Shown: positions 8,187-19,417, counted from the first letter of the stretch. The stretch: 64,000 nucleotides of DNA from Sphingomonas sp. Y57 (GCF_001015195.1 NZ_LDES01000002.1:1-64000); one strand, 5' to 3'. The notes: generated by a model from the sequence alone, not told the origin. Made by a program: numbers and translations.

Positions 8187-9116
8187 TCAGAGCTTGGAGG
8201 TCAGCTCGGGCACGACCTTGAACAGATCGCCGACCAGGCCGATGTCCGCCACCTGGAAGATCGGGGCTTCCTCGTCCTTGTTGATCGCGATGATCGTCTT
8301 CGAGTCCTTCATGCCGGCGAGATGCTGGATCGCACCGGAGATGCCGACCGCGACATAGACTTCCGGGGCCACGATCTTGCCAGTCTGGCCGACCTGATAG
8401 TCGTTCGGGACATAGCCCGCGTCGACCGCCGCACGGCTGGCGCCGACCGCCGCACCGAGCTTGTCGGCGAGCGGCTCGATGATCGAGTGGAAGTTCTCGC
8501 TGTTCTGCAGCGCGCGGCCGCCCGAGACGATCACCTTGGCCGAGGTCAGCTCGGGACGCTCGGACTTGCTGATCTCGGCACCGACGAAGCTCGACAGGCC
8601 GGCGTCGCCCGCGCCCGACACGGCCTCGACCGCGCCCGAGCCGCCCTCGCGCGCCGCCTTCTCGAAGGCGGTAGCGCGCACGGTGATCACCTTCTTCGCG
8701 TCCGACGACTGCACGGTCGCGATCGCGTTGCCGGCATAGGTCGGGCGGGTGAAGGTGTCGTCGCTCTCGACCGAGAGGATCTCGGAGACCTGCATCACGT
8801 CGAGCAGGGCTGCGACACGCGGCGCGATGTTCTTGCCGTTGGCGGTGGCCGGCGCGACGAAGGCGTCGTGGCTACCCATCAGCTCGACGACCAGCGGCGC
8901 GACATTCTCCGGCAGCGCATGGCCATAGGCAGCGCCATCGGCGACATGGACCTTGCCGACGCCCGCGATCTTCGCGGCGGCTTCGGCGACGCCGCCGACT
9001 CCCTCGCCTGCGACCAGCAGGTGGACTTCGCCCAGCTTCGAGGCGGCGGTGACCGCCGCGAGGGTGGCGTCCTTGACGGCGCCGGCCTCATGCTCAACCC
9101 AAACCAGCGTCTTCAT
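8187..9116 (-). CDS. etfA: electron transfer flavoprotein, alpha subunit
   Basis: A 309-aa protein of normal ETF-alpha length. The C-terminal FAD-binding region is recognisable ([55 protein letters not shown]). The heterodimer passes electrons from acyl-CoA and other flavin dehydrogenases to ETF:ubiquinone oxidoreductase in the membrane. Its ATG overlaps the etfB stop by 4 bp (ATGA), so the two subunits are translationally coupled. Confidence 0.97.
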   Translation of the reverse strand: MKTLVWVEHEAGAVKDATLAAVTAASKLGEVHLLVAGEGVGGVAEAAAKIAGVGKVHVADGAAYGHALPENVAPLVVELMGSHDAFVAPATANGKNIAPRVAALLDVMQVSEILSVESDDTFTRPTYAGNAIATVQSSDAKKVITVRATAFEKAAREGGSGAVEAVSGAGDAGLSSFVGAEISKSERPELTSAKVIVSGGRALQNSENFHSIIEPLADKLGAAVGASRAAVDAGYVPNDYQVGQTGKIVAPEVYVAVGISGAIQHLAGMKDSKTIIAINKDEEAPIFQVADIGLVGDLFKVVPELTSKL

Positions 9117-9862
9117 GCCGCAACTCCCAGAGCCTTGAGCTTGGCCGCCAGTTCATCGACGTCGGCGACCTTGATGCCGGCCTGCCGCTTCGGCGGCTCG
9201 GACACCTTGAGGGTCTTGAGGCGCGGGGTGACGTCCACGCCGTAATCGGCCGGGGTCTTCTGCGCGAGCGGCTTCGACTTCGCCTTCATGATGTTGGGCA
9301 GCGAGGCGTAGCGCGGCTCGTTGAGGCGCAGGTCGGTGGTGATGATGGCCGGGGCCTTGAGGCTGACCGTCTCGAGGCCGCCATCGACCTCGCGGGTCAC
9401 CTTGACCATATCGCCCTCGACCTCGACCTTCGAGGCGAAGGTGCCCTGCGGCCGGCCTGTGAGGGCCGCCAGCATCTGGCCGGTCTGGTTCGAATCATCG
9501 TCGATCGCCTGCTTGCCGAGGATGACGAGCCCCGGGGCCTCCTCCTCGACGACCTTGGCGAGCAGCTTCGCGACGCCGAGCGGCTCGACCTCGGTCTCGC
9601 TGACGATCAGGATCGCACGGTCGGCGCCCATCGCCAGCGCAGTGCGCAGCGTTTCCTGGGCCTTGGCTTCGCCGATCGAGACGGCGACGATCTCGGTCGC
9701 GACGCCCTTTTCCTTCAGCCGGATCGCTTCTTCGACCGCGATCTCGTCGAACGGGTTCATCGACATCTTGACGTTGGCGAGATCGACGCCCGAACCGTCC
9801 ATCTTCACGCGCGGCTTGACGTTGTAATCGATCACCCGTTTCACGGGCACGAGGATCTTCAT
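9113..9862 (-). CDS. etfB: electron transfer flavoprotein, beta subunit
   Basis: A 249-aa protein, the standard ETF-beta length, starting at ATG 9862 ([14 protein letters not shown]) after a good AAGGAG site. A longer in-frame N-terminal extension upstream is not conserved and is ignored. The ETF-beta signature is visible (residues [20 protein letters not shown] and the following [11 protein letters not shown]). It binds AMP and forms the electron-bifurcating-fold heterodimer with EtfA. The upstream gap holds tandem 8-bp repeats that could be an operator. Confidence 0.97.
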   Translation of the reverse strand: MKILVPVKRVIDYNVKPRVKMDGSGVDLANVKMSMNPFDEIAVEEAIRLKEKGVATEIVAVSIGEAKAQETLRTALAMGADRAILIVSETEVEPLGVAKLLAKVVEEEAPGLVILGKQAIDDDSNQTGQMLAALTGRPQGTFASKVEVEGDMVKVTREVDGGLETVSLKAPAIITTDLRLNEPRYASLPNIMKAKSKPLAQKTPADYGVDVTPRLKTLKVSEPPKRQAGIKVADVDELAAKLKALGVAA

Positions 9863-9987
9863 AGCTTCACTCCTTGGCCTTGGCACCTGCCCTGGGGAGG
9901 CCGTATCCATATCCACGAGCGGCCGATCCGGTCAGGGAAACGGCCAATGCCCGATCGCCATTGCCGCTCCGGCCGGCCAAATCAAAT

Positions 9988-10026
9988 GCGAAATTGCGAA
10001 ATTGCGAATTACAATTTTGCAAAAAC
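9988..10026 (-). promoter_or_regulatory. AT-rich tandem repeats upstream of etfB
   Basis: Within a GC-rich gap there are two perfect tandem GCGAAATT units and a third partial one (GCGAATTA), followed by ATTTTGCAAAA. The spacing is exactly 8 bp. The position 125-165 bp upstream of etfB, the first gene of the etfBA operon, and the low GC suggest a regulator site or promoter. TTTGCAAA-like elements are bound by short-chain acyl-CoA regulators (ScfR/PccR type) in some bacteria, so that link is possible but not shown. Confidence 0.4.
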
Positions 10027-10058
10027 ACGCTTGTGATCTTGCCGGCCGCAACGGGTGA

Positions 10059-11258
<1,200 letters not shown>

Positions 11259-11383
11259 GCGTGAGCGTCCCTTGGAAAGCCGATCGGATCGGCAGGCGCT
11301 TAAGCATGAAAGCGCGGCCTTGAAAACCCCAACAACGGCAAATCAGGGGCCGCGCGGCGATAGAGTATCGTTCGCGGCCGCAA

Positions 11384-11707
11384 TCAGCTCGCGATCGAGC
11401 AGCCGATTCCCGCCTTGAGCACGACCGACACGATCTCCGGATCCTGCAACGCGCGCAGGCGATGGACCAGTTCGTCCACGCTCATGCCACGCACGTCGTG
11501 GTGGCCGAGGCCGCCCAGCGACTGGAGCCGCTTGAGCTGCGGCAGCGACAGGCGGTCGACCATCCGCTCCGCCATGCAGCCGGCGACCGGCGGACGAATG
11601 CCCGCCTCGATCAGCTTGCTGCGCACCCGCGCCTCGGGCGAGACGGTGGCGCAGCCGGCGACGGCGGCGAGGAGCGGCAGCAGGATCAGGCGGGACGGGC
11701 GAGGCAT
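11384..11707 (-). CDS. small putative lipoprotein
   Basis: A 107-aa protein if started at ATG 11707 (MPRPSRLILLPLLAAVAGC). That gives a lipoprotein signal peptide with a good lipobox (AVAG-Cys). The frame is open 20 codons further upstream, but that extension would bury the signal. The mature part has helical segments and a conserved-looking GHHDVRGMSVDELVHRLRAL stretch. I recognise no domain. It probably sits in the inner leaflet of the outer membrane. It is a single gene with no clear partner. Confidence 0.7.
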   Translation of the reverse strand: MPRPSRLILLPLLAAVAGCATVSPEARVRSKLIEAGIRPPVAGCMAERMVDRLSLPQLKRLQSLGGLGHHDVRGMSVDELVHRLRALQDPEIVSVVLKAGIGCSIAS

Positions 11708-11798
11708 CTCATGGCGCTCCTGGAACGAGATCGGCGGGCTTGTGCCCCGATGCGCCTTGACGCGCAATGAATGAGTGGGAGCAGCCTTTCATCCATGC

Positions 11799-11894
11799 CG
11801 TCATGCCAGCGCAGGCTGGGGGCCATGTCCGTCTTCTCCTGCGGTGCCATCTCGAATGAAGAGAGACTTGGACTCCGGCCTTTGCCGGGCGACG
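11799..11894. repeat. degenerate copy of the CGTCAT palindromic repeat
   Basis: It starts CGTCATGCCAGC and ends GCCGGGCGACG around a spacer with CCATGTC and GAGAGACTTGG. This resembles the better-preserved repeats at 45835, 55057 and 61316, but the arms no longer pair well. Confidence 0.35.
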
Positions 11895-11910
11895 CTGAAC
11901 TTCTGGTGCC

Positions 11911-12501
11911 TTAACGCTCCGCGCGGTCGATCCATTTCTCGACGATCGGAGGGCGGTGGTCGCGCATCCGGCGCACCAGCGTGGCGGGATCGTCGTCGAC
12001 CATCAGCATCGCGCGATGTGCCGGGCGCAGGAAGCCGCCTGCCACGACGTCGTCGAGGAAGCCCGACAGCTTGTCATAGAAGCCGGCGACGTTGAGCAGC
12101 GCGACCGGCTTTGCGTGATCGCCGAGCTGGCCCCAGGTCCAGATCTCGAACAATTCCTCGAACGTGCCGATCCCGCCGGACAGCGCGATGAAGCCGTCCG
12201 AGCGGTCCGCCATCATCGCCTTGCGCTCGTGCATCGACCCAACGACGTGCAACTCGGTCAGCCCAAGATGCGCCACCTCCAGGTCGGCGAGCGCCTTTGG
12301 TATCACACCTGTCACCCGCCCGCCCGCGCCGAGCACCGAGTCGGCGACCATGCCCATCAGGCCGACCCGGCCGCCGCCATAGACGAGATCGATCCCGGCC
12401 TGCACAAGAGCCGCGCCGAGCGCGCGGGCCGCGGCGCCATGGACGGGATCGAAACCGGGGCTCGATCCGCAGAAGACGCAAAGGGCGCGGATCGGCTTCA
12501 T
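11911..12501 (-). CDS. LOG-family protein (TIGR00730), nucleoside monophosphate phosphoribohydrolase
   Basis: A 196-aa Rossmann-type protein with the family signatures LVYGGGRVGLMG near residues 40-51, SMHERKAMM, and the PGGxGTxxE variant LSGGIGTFEELFE. LOG proteins hydrolyse cytokinin riboside 5'-monophosphates or purine nucleotides such as AMP to the base and ribose 5-phosphate. Several bacterial members are general nucleotide hydrolases. Its start overlaps the crtY stop by 4 bp, so it is the second gene of a crtY operon. The role beside carotenoid synthesis is unclear. Note that the motif reads S-G-G rather than P-G-G. Confidence 0.9.
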   Translation of the reverse strand: MKPIRALCVFCGSSPGFDPVHGAAARALGAALVQAGIDLVYGGGRVGLMGMVADSVLGAGGRVTGVIPKALADLEVAHLGLTELHVVGSMHERKAMMADRSDGFIALSGGIGTFEELFEIWTWGQLGDHAKPVALLNVAGFYDKLSGFLDDVVAGGFLRPAHRAMLMVDDDPATLVRRMRDHRPPIVEKWIDRAER

Positions 12502-13640
12502 CGCCCGAACAACGCACCGATCGGCATTGGGCCCTCTCCGAGGCTGAGCGCCATGCGGTCGGCGAACCCCAGGCGCATCCCGTGGAAGCGGGCGATCAGG
12601 TCGGCATCCATCGCATAGAGGCTTTCCAGCATCCTGTAGCCTTCTGCCGGCGGGGTATCGCGCAGCATCCGCGCGGCGAAGCGGCGATAATAGTCACGCT
12701 TCGCCCATGCGCCTGCGGCATGATCGTGCAGCATCGCGTGGAGCGCCGTGCCCGACCAGTCGTCGGCCGCGGCCACCATCCGCGCGACCCGTGCCGCATC
12801 GCCCAGCGAATTGCCGGTGACCGGATGGAACAGCCCGGCGCGCAGGCCTGCCTTGGCGACGCCCTCGCCGCCCGATCGCCAATAGTCGGAGAAATCGCCG
12901 CCCAGCGCGATCGGCAGGATGCCCGCCTGGCCCCGCGCCGAACTGCGGATGCGCCAGCCGAAGCGAGCCGCATGATTGACGATGCGGTTGCCATGGTCGG
13001 CCATGTCCATCTCTGGCCAGCTTTCATAGCGGACGTCCTCGATGAACAGCCGGTCGTTCTCGATCGGCAGCATCGCCATATATTGGAAACCCTCCGCCGG
13101 ATCGGCGGCGGCGTCGATCAGCGTCGCGCGGCGCACGCTGTGCGGCCCGTCGAGGGTCAGTTCATAGCCGACGAACTTGCGGTAATGCAGGTCGAGCAGC
13201 GACAGGTCGCCCGGCCCGCGCGCGTCGATCACCCCGCCCGCCCCGATCAATGTCCCGTCCTCCAGCACCACCCCGTCGGGGGCCACGCCCAGCGCGCGCC
13301 GCCCGGTCAGGATGCTCTCGGCCGGCATCGCCTCCCGCAGCGCCGCGTCGAAACGGTCGGAGCGGATGCTGTAGAAGGGGAAGGGCAGCGCCCGCTTGTA
13401 GAGCGGGAAGACCACCGCGAATTCGCGCCAGCCATAGTTGACCAGCGGTTCGAGCAGTGGCCTGTCCTCCGCCGCCAGGTCGCTGTCCAGGAAGGACCAG
13501 AGGTGCGCGCCGCCCAAGGACGGAGCCGCCTCGATCAGCAGGACTCGGCGATCGGGTCGCGCCCGGCGCGCCGCGAGGGCGATCAACCCCCCGGAGAGGC
13601 CGCCGCCGATGATGGCGAGATCGCACATGACGCCGCTCAT
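12498..13640 (-). CDS. crtY: lycopene beta-cyclase
   Basis: A 380-aa flavoprotein. The N-terminus has the dinucleotide fold (DLAIIGGGLSGGLIALAA) followed by GGAHLWSFLDSDL, a CrtY hallmark. Further conserved parts are IDARGP and FLPIEND-like text (AMLPIENDRLFIEDVRYES). The enzyme cyclises both ends of lycopene to beta-carotene, the precursor of zeaxanthin/nostoxanthin in sphingomonads. It acts at the membrane. Another possible start is the ATG four codons later (MCDLAIIG). No other carotenoid gene lies in the window. Confidence 0.93.
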   Translation of the reverse strand: MSGVMCDLAIIGGGLSGGLIALAARRARPDRRVLLIEAAPSLGGAHLWSFLDSDLAAEDRPLLEPLVNYGWREFAVVFPLYKRALPFPFYSIRSDRFDAALREAMPAESILTGRRALGVAPDGVVLEDGTLIGAGGVIDARGPGDLSLLDLHYRKFVGYELTLDGPHSVRRATLIDAAADPAEGFQYMAMLPIENDRLFIEDVRYESWPEMDMADHGNRIVNHAARFGWRIRSSARGQAGILPIALGGDFSDYWRSGGEGVAKAGLRAGLFHPVTGNSLGDAARVARMVAAADDWSGTALHAMLHDHAAGAWAKRDYYRRFAARMLRDTPPAEGYRMLESLYAMDADLIARFHGMRLGFADRMALSLGEGPMPIGALFGR

Positions 13641-13730
13641 GGCGTCCAGCCTATAGAGCAGCCGCCGGGCGATGCCAGCCTTGCAGACGCCTCTTTCGCT
13701 CAGGCCGATCTTTCGTTACCATATTTGACA

Positions 13731-15734
<2,004 letters not shown>

Positions 15735-15882
15735 GCTTGCCGAACTCGTCCCCTCTCCATAACCGGTTAGGGGACGAGCCGCAGGCGGGTCGAGGGCATT
15801 TGTCCGCACCGCTCTGATCGTCGGGCAATCCTGACGTGCCTATGGACGGATTCGGCTTGCGCGTTGCGGCATTGTCGCGCAT

Positions 15883-15897
15883 GTTCCCTTTGTGTTC
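15883..15897 (+). promoter_or_regulatory. LexA (SOS) box 1 of the accessory cassette
   Basis: GTTC-CCTTTGT-GTTC is a perfect GTTC-N7-GTTC site, ending 15 bp before ATG 15913. Its flanks resemble boxes 2 and 3 of the cassette (GTTCC...TTTnTGTTCT). Confidence 0.75.
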
Positions 15898-15912
15898 TTA
15901 GGGGGGCTCGAC

Positions 15913-16632
15913 ATGGCACTCGTCAAATCCAGCGATATAGAATTCGAATTGCCGCTCCTTACCATCACTGCCGACGGTGAGCGCTGGAACTGTCGAAGAT
16001 TAAGCGATCTGACGCGCGTTGCTCCGAGTCAATTGAAGGCCGGCAAGTTCCTAGGCATGGAGATCATCGAGGACTCAGGCCGTCGATGGGTCGTCCGATC
16101 AATCCGGAAAATCGACAGACCGGAGCGCTGGCATATTCTGAACATGCTTCTTTTCAGCCCGCGTGACTGGCGTGTGGAATATATGCTCGAAGAGCTTCCG
16201 CCCGCTCCGGGACGAAGCGACGGCGCGCCTCGAGAAAGTAGTAAAAGGGCCCCCGGTCCAGCCCGGGAACCAACGGGCGCCGAGATAGCGACGGTCAAGG
16301 CTTCCGAGACGGATCTGGCGTTTCCGCTCGTCGGGTTTACGAAGGCTGCCGGAGCGCTGTGTTTTGGTGACCTCGGGTACCTCCTCAGCTGCGACCCGGA
16401 ATATGTTCGCGACGAAACGCTGATTGGGATGGAGCTGTTCGACAATCGTCAGCGACGGTGGATCGTCCGGTCGCTGCTGCTCAAGGAGGCTTTGCCGAAA
16501 AAAACGCCGGTGGCAGTGGAGCACCCTCTCCGTAACGTTCGACCTCGAACTCGAGGAAATGGATCCGATCAGTTTGGACGAGGTCAAGTCCCGCCTGCTC
16601 GCGGAGTGGGAATTGGAGGACTGCGACGATGA
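15913..16632 (+). CDS. uncharacterised two-repeat protein, SOS-box controlled, apparently frameshifted
   Basis: ATG 15913 follows an AGGGGGG ribosome site; a GTG at 15892 lies inside the LexA box and is rejected. The protein has two copies of a roughly 90-residue unit. Each centres on G-M-E-[IL]-x(4-5)-R-R-W-[VI]-V-R-S, at residues 48-62 and 172-186. A proline-rich linker joins them. The same unit occurs once more at residues 48-60 of the next gene. After residue 197 the frame turns into an Arg/Gly-rich tail (NVRPRTRGNGSDQ) that does not look native. A convincing acidic C-terminus is open in the +1 frame (see 16498-16711), so the intact protein would be about 265 aa. Local GC content is visibly lower than in flanking housekeeping genes. 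I do not recognise the family. Confidence 0.65.
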   Translation: MALVKSSDIEFELPLLTITADGERWNCRRLSDLTRVAPSQLKAGKFLGMEIIEDSGRRWVVRSIRKIDRPERWHILNMLLFSPRDWRVEYMLEELPPAPGRSDGAPRESSKRAPGPAREPTGAEIATVKASETDLAFPLVGFTKAAGALCFGDLGYLLSCDPEYVRDETLIGMELFDNRQRRWIVRSLLLKEALPKKTPVAVEHPLRNVRPRTRGNGSDQFGRGQVPPARGVGIGGLRR

Positions 16633-16711
16633 GGAGGCCGTGTGGCGTTCACCGGATATTGCCACGATCCTGGACAAAACGAACATGCAGGCGTCTGGAC
16701 TGTGTGACTGA
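16498..16711 (+). other. out-of-frame C-terminal continuation of the 15913 gene after an A7 run
   Basis: Seven A residues occupy 16498-16504. Removing one A joins the 15913 frame to a frame ending at TGA 16709-16711. That frame encodes an acidic, natural-looking tail (FDLELEEMDPISLDEVKSRL then LAEWELEDCDDEEAVWRSPD). The region just after the run (KKRRWQWSTLSV) also resembles the matching parts of the other two repeat copies. Either the gene is mutated, the base count in the run is wrong, or slippage at A7 restores the frame. Confidence 0.6.
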
Positions 16712-16857
16712 CCACCGGACGATTGTCTGGCCTTGTGCCCGGTGGCGGAGTGATCTCCTGCTACGCGAGGTGCATGCCATTCCCGACCTGTCTTCGGTTG
16801 CAATTCAGTGGCCTGTTGATAGCGTTCCCGTTGCGTTCCGATTCGGGGGAGGGCGAT

Positions 16858-17844
16858 ATGACGGGGGTGTTCATGACGCGGGCGGATTTGACGCTGCCCG
16901 TTCTCGGTTTCCCGCAGGACGGAGATGTGATGCCGTTCGAGGAAAGGGAACTGGTGTTCCGTAAGACGGGTTGGCTGGCGCGCCATGATCGTCATCTGGG
17001 GCTGGAGATCGTCGACAGCGCCGAACGACGCTGGGTCGTCTCGGGCCTGGTTCCGGGCGAACCGCCAAGGAAGATTTGGTGGCGGTTCGGCCGGGCCGGC
17101 CAGCAGGCCGCTTCGGAGATAGAATTGCGGGAGATCGAACGCGAGGACTTCGCCGTCACGCGAGGGCGTGTCGAAGCCGAGGCGCGGGCGATCTTCGAGG
17201 AAGGGGACGAGGCGTTGGTCGCCATCCGGGCGGCGACGACCATGGCGGAACTCAGCAAAGCCTGTTTCGAGATCACGGTACGGGGGCAGGGGTGTCGGAT
17301 ACTTTCCGGCGACCGCGGTATCCCGATCCGCCCGGCGTCCGAGGTTGCAAGCAGGGCTCTGCTTCTGTTCGCCGTCGTTCGGCTGGCGCTCGGTGTCGAC
17401 AGGTCGAAGATCGTCGAGTGGCTCGGCGAGCAGAATCTTCTTGGCACGATGTCGCCGGAAGAGGCTGAGTTCTTCGCTACTCGTAGGGTGACGGAGCAGC
17501 AACGAACTGCGGCTGGATGGGAGCTCGAGCGGCTGATCGCGCTGCTGTGGGCGCTGGGTCTGGTGGATATGTCGCCTGCCGGCGAAGAGCCCGACCTATC
17601 GACGGTCGTCGAGATCGTGCCGCCCGCCGGCGATATGAGCATAGACCGTTTCCTGGCGGCAGAGCTGAAACCCGCACGGGATATCGCGGCAATGGCCGAG
17701 CGCTATCGCAACCTCCTGCGAGAGGCGGAGGAAAAGTGCGCCCGAAATCCCTCCGAGGAGAATCTCAACGCGGCGGAGATTGCCGAGCGCCGCTACATAG
17801 CCATGCAATGGATCGTCAATCCGGATCGGATCAGTTGGATGTAA
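16858..17844 (+). CDS. repeat-unit protein with DUF4272-like C-terminal domain
   Basis: A 328-aa protein starting at ATG 16858 behind GGGGGAGGG. Residues 1-75 are the same unit found twice in the preceding gene, with GLEIVDSAERRWVVSG at residues 48-63. A charged helical linker follows (80-160). Residues about 160-237 match DUF4272: SEVASRALLLFAVVRLAL, the WLGEQNLLGTMSPEE element, TEQQR and the LLWALG motif. The C-terminal 80 residues are helical and charged, ending in MQWIVNPD. DUF4272 has no assigned function. The gene probably belongs to the same LexA-box transcript as the 15913 gene, with a 146-bp gap and no separate box. Confidence 0.75.
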   Translation: MTGVFMTRADLTLPVLGFPQDGDVMPFEERELVFRKTGWLARHDRHLGLEIVDSAERRWVVSGLVPGEPPRKIWWRFGRAGQQAASEIELREIEREDFAVTRGRVEAEARAIFEEGDEALVAIRAATTMAELSKACFEITVRGQGCRILSGDRGIPIRPASEVASRALLLFAVVRLALGVDRSKIVEWLGEQNLLGTMSPEEAEFFATRRVTEQQRTAAGWELERLIALLWALGLVDMSPAGEEPDLSTVVEIVPPAGDMSIDRFLAAELKPARDIAAMAERYRNLLREAEEKCARNPSEENLNAAEIAERRYIAMQWIVNPDRISWM

Positions 17845-17872
17845 AGACGATGCGGTGACGCCGCCGACAAAT

Positions 17873-17887
17873 GTTCCTATTTTGTTC
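17873..17887 (+). promoter_or_regulatory. LexA (SOS) box 2 of the accessory cassette
   Basis: GTTC-CTATTTT-GTTC, a perfect site, immediately precedes a TTGACA hexamer (17888-17893). A leader of about 150 nt would follow before the nuclease-like gene at 18075. The rest of the 17845-18074 gap shows a short inverted element (ACATGTAACATGT at 17891-17903) but no other gene. Confidence 0.75.
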
Positions 17888-18074
17888 TTGACATGTAACA
17901 TGTTTCGTGCAAGGATCCAGGCACCGTAGATATCGGCGTCTGGTCACCCGCTCCCGAGTGGACAAGTCCGGCACCATCCGGCCTGTTTTCTTTCAACAGC
18001 GAGATCCCAGCCCTGGCGACGCAGGATGCGTGCGCCTGCCCCGGGATCATGCCTTTTCCTGACGGAGCGCCGAT

Positions 18075-18782
18075 ATGAACATGCCATCCCGGCAGCCGCT
18101 GCCGCGTGCCCCCGCGCCAGCCGATGACTGGACCTACGAAGATTACGCGCAATATGCGCTCGATGCCGCTCGCGAGGTGGTTCCCTATGTGCCCGTCGTC
18201 GGGCCGGCGTCCGACATGGTGTCGGATCTGAGGGAGGGCGATTATGCCAGTGCCGCCTTCAACGGCGCGATGCTTGCCGCCGACCTTTCTCCGATCGGGC
18301 CCGCGACCAAGGTCCTGAAACTCATCCGAGCGATCAAAAAAACGGCCAAGGTTCCTTTGCTGGCGTCGGCCGCGACCCAGAGGGCTCGAATCCGGAGGAT
18401 CGCCGAGGTCCCCCCGGGATATGCGGTCCACCACACTATCCCCATGAAGGGGCTGGGTCCGATCCCCAAGGCGGATTCTCGCGCTCGAGGATTGTGGCGT
18501 AACAACCCTGCATTCTTCAAGATCCTGCCGGAGGCGACACATCGCCGCGTGCATGGCAACTTCGGTGCCGAGCCCTATGATCCGCTGCGCCGGATATGGC
18601 ACGGTACCAACGCCTTGCAGAAGTCGGCTGCCGCGTTCGCGACGTCGAGGGTGGCGGACACGGCGGAAAATCTCCATCGGACTTCTCCGGAGGATCGCAC
18701 GCGCAAGCGGCGAGGCCAATCGCGGCATTCCATGAGCAGGCCGAAGAAGATGGCACCGTTCTTTGGCCTGCTCCAACGCTAA
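18075..18782 (+). CDS. His-Me-finger (AHH/HNH-like) nuclease toxin candidate, SOS-box controlled
   Basis: A 235-aa protein. Residues 20-85 form a Gly/Ala/Val-rich amphipathic stretch (YALDAAREVVPYVPVVGPAS, then a GDYASAAFNGAMLAAD stretch) like the 'pre-toxin' segment of polymorphic toxins. Residues 117-162 carry AVHHTIP (His119-His120), an NNPAFFKILP motif (Asn143-Asn144) and HRRVHGNF (His156, His160). This is the His...Asn...His layout of a metal-dependent His-Me-finger nuclease. The last 40 residues are strongly basic and may bind nucleic acid. There is no signal peptide. The next gene does not look like an immunity protein. A LexA box lies 187 bp upstream. It could be a damage-induced toxin, colicin-like nuclease or DNA processing enzyme; its activity is inferred only. 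Confidence 0.7.
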   Translation: MNMPSRQPLPRAPAPADDWTYEDYAQYALDAAREVVPYVPVVGPASDMVSDLREGDYASAAFNGAMLAADLSPIGPATKVLKLIRAIKKTAKVPLLASAATQRARIRRIAEVPPGYAVHHTIPMKGLGPIPKADSRARGLWRNNPAFFKILPEATHRRVHGNFGAEPYDPLRRIWHGTNALQKSAAAFATSRVADTAENLHRTSPEDRTRKRRGQSRHSMSRPKKMAPFFGLLQR

Positions 18783-18783
18783 A

Positions 18784-18798
18784 GTTCCTCTTTTGTTC
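18784..18798 (+). promoter_or_regulatory. LexA (SOS) box 3 of the accessory cassette, with promoter
   Basis: GTTC-CTCTTTT-GTTC starts one base after the nuclease stop codon. TTGTTC at 18793-18798 can serve as a -35, with TACGAT at 18816-18821 as -10 (17-bp spacing), so LexA would cover the -35. Confidence 0.78.
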
Positions 18799-18841
18799 TA
18801 ACAGATTTTCCTATATACGATAAGAACAAAGGAGAAACATC

Positions 18842-19393
18842 ATGAGTCTTCTGCGGTCCTTCGACGATAGCGACGAGATCATTCTCCACCGTCTCTTCTT
18901 CGCGCTGAAGCCCAGCGCGGAGGCAATTGCCGAGATAGCGGATGTGCGCGGCGGGATCGGGGTGGCCAAGAGCCATGTGTTCGATCACCGGTTGCACCTG
19001 ACGCTCTGGTCGCTCGACCTGCCGATGACGCCGACCCAGGGGATCGTCGACGCGCTGCGCGGCGCGGCGGCGAAGGTGAATGGGCCCGCGCTCCGGGTGG
19101 TGCTCGCCGAGGTGGTCGGCAACGGCCATGCCACCTGCCTCAAGCCGGGCGAGCCGATGCTCGTCCTCAAGGCTTTCCAGCAAAAGCTCCAGCTCGCAAT
19201 CGCTGACGCCGGCATCTGGCCCAATCGCGGCTTTCGCTTCGAACCGCACGTCACCCTCGCTTATGGACAGGCCGAGGGGCAACGCCGCCCGATCCTGCCG
19301 ATCAGTTGGCGCGCGTACGATTTCGTGTTGATCCACAGCCTGGTCGGGCTGACCGAGCATGTCGAACTCGGCCGCTGGACGCTGGAGGGGTAG
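18842..19393 (+). CDS. 2H phosphoesterase / 2'-5' RNA ligase-like protein (LigT/ThpR family)
   Basis: A 183-aa protein with AAAGGAG at 18828-18834 before ATG 18842. It has the two HxTx motifs that define the 2H fold: HLTL (52-55) and HVTL (136-139), about 84 residues apart. Family members act as RNA 2'-5' ligases, 2',3'-cyclic phosphodiesterases or ADP-ribose 1'',2''-cyclic phosphodiesterases. With a LexA box and promoter directly upstream, this copy seems damage-inducible. It may process RNA ends made by the adjacent nuclease candidate, which is speculation. It has no signal peptide. Confidence 0.88.
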   Translation: MSLLRSFDDSDEIILHRLFFALKPSAEAIAEIADVRGGIGVAKSHVFDHRLHLTLWSLDLPMTPTQGIVDALRGAAAKVNGPALRVVLAEVVGNGHATCLKPGEPMLVLKAFQQKLQLAIADAGIWPNRGFRFEPHVTLAYGQAEGQRRPILPISWRAYDFVLIHSLVGLTEHVELGRWTLEG

Positions 19394-19417
19394 GACGGCG
19401 CACTTTTCGGTCGGTCA

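Noticed and set aside
9862-9916. 18-residue N-terminal extension of EtfB
   Set aside because: ATG 9862 has the good AAGGAG site and the conserved N-terminus.
17877-18776. Minus-strand frame of 299 codons across the nuclease gene
   Set aside because: Begins antisense to the nuclease and has no motif; the plus-strand frame has the His-Me-finger residues and upstream box.
18824-18838. GAAC-AAAGGAG-AAAC near the ligT ribosome site as a fourth LexA box
   Set aside because: One mismatch in the second half-site and it overlaps the Shine-Dalgarno; the perfect box at 18784 is enough.
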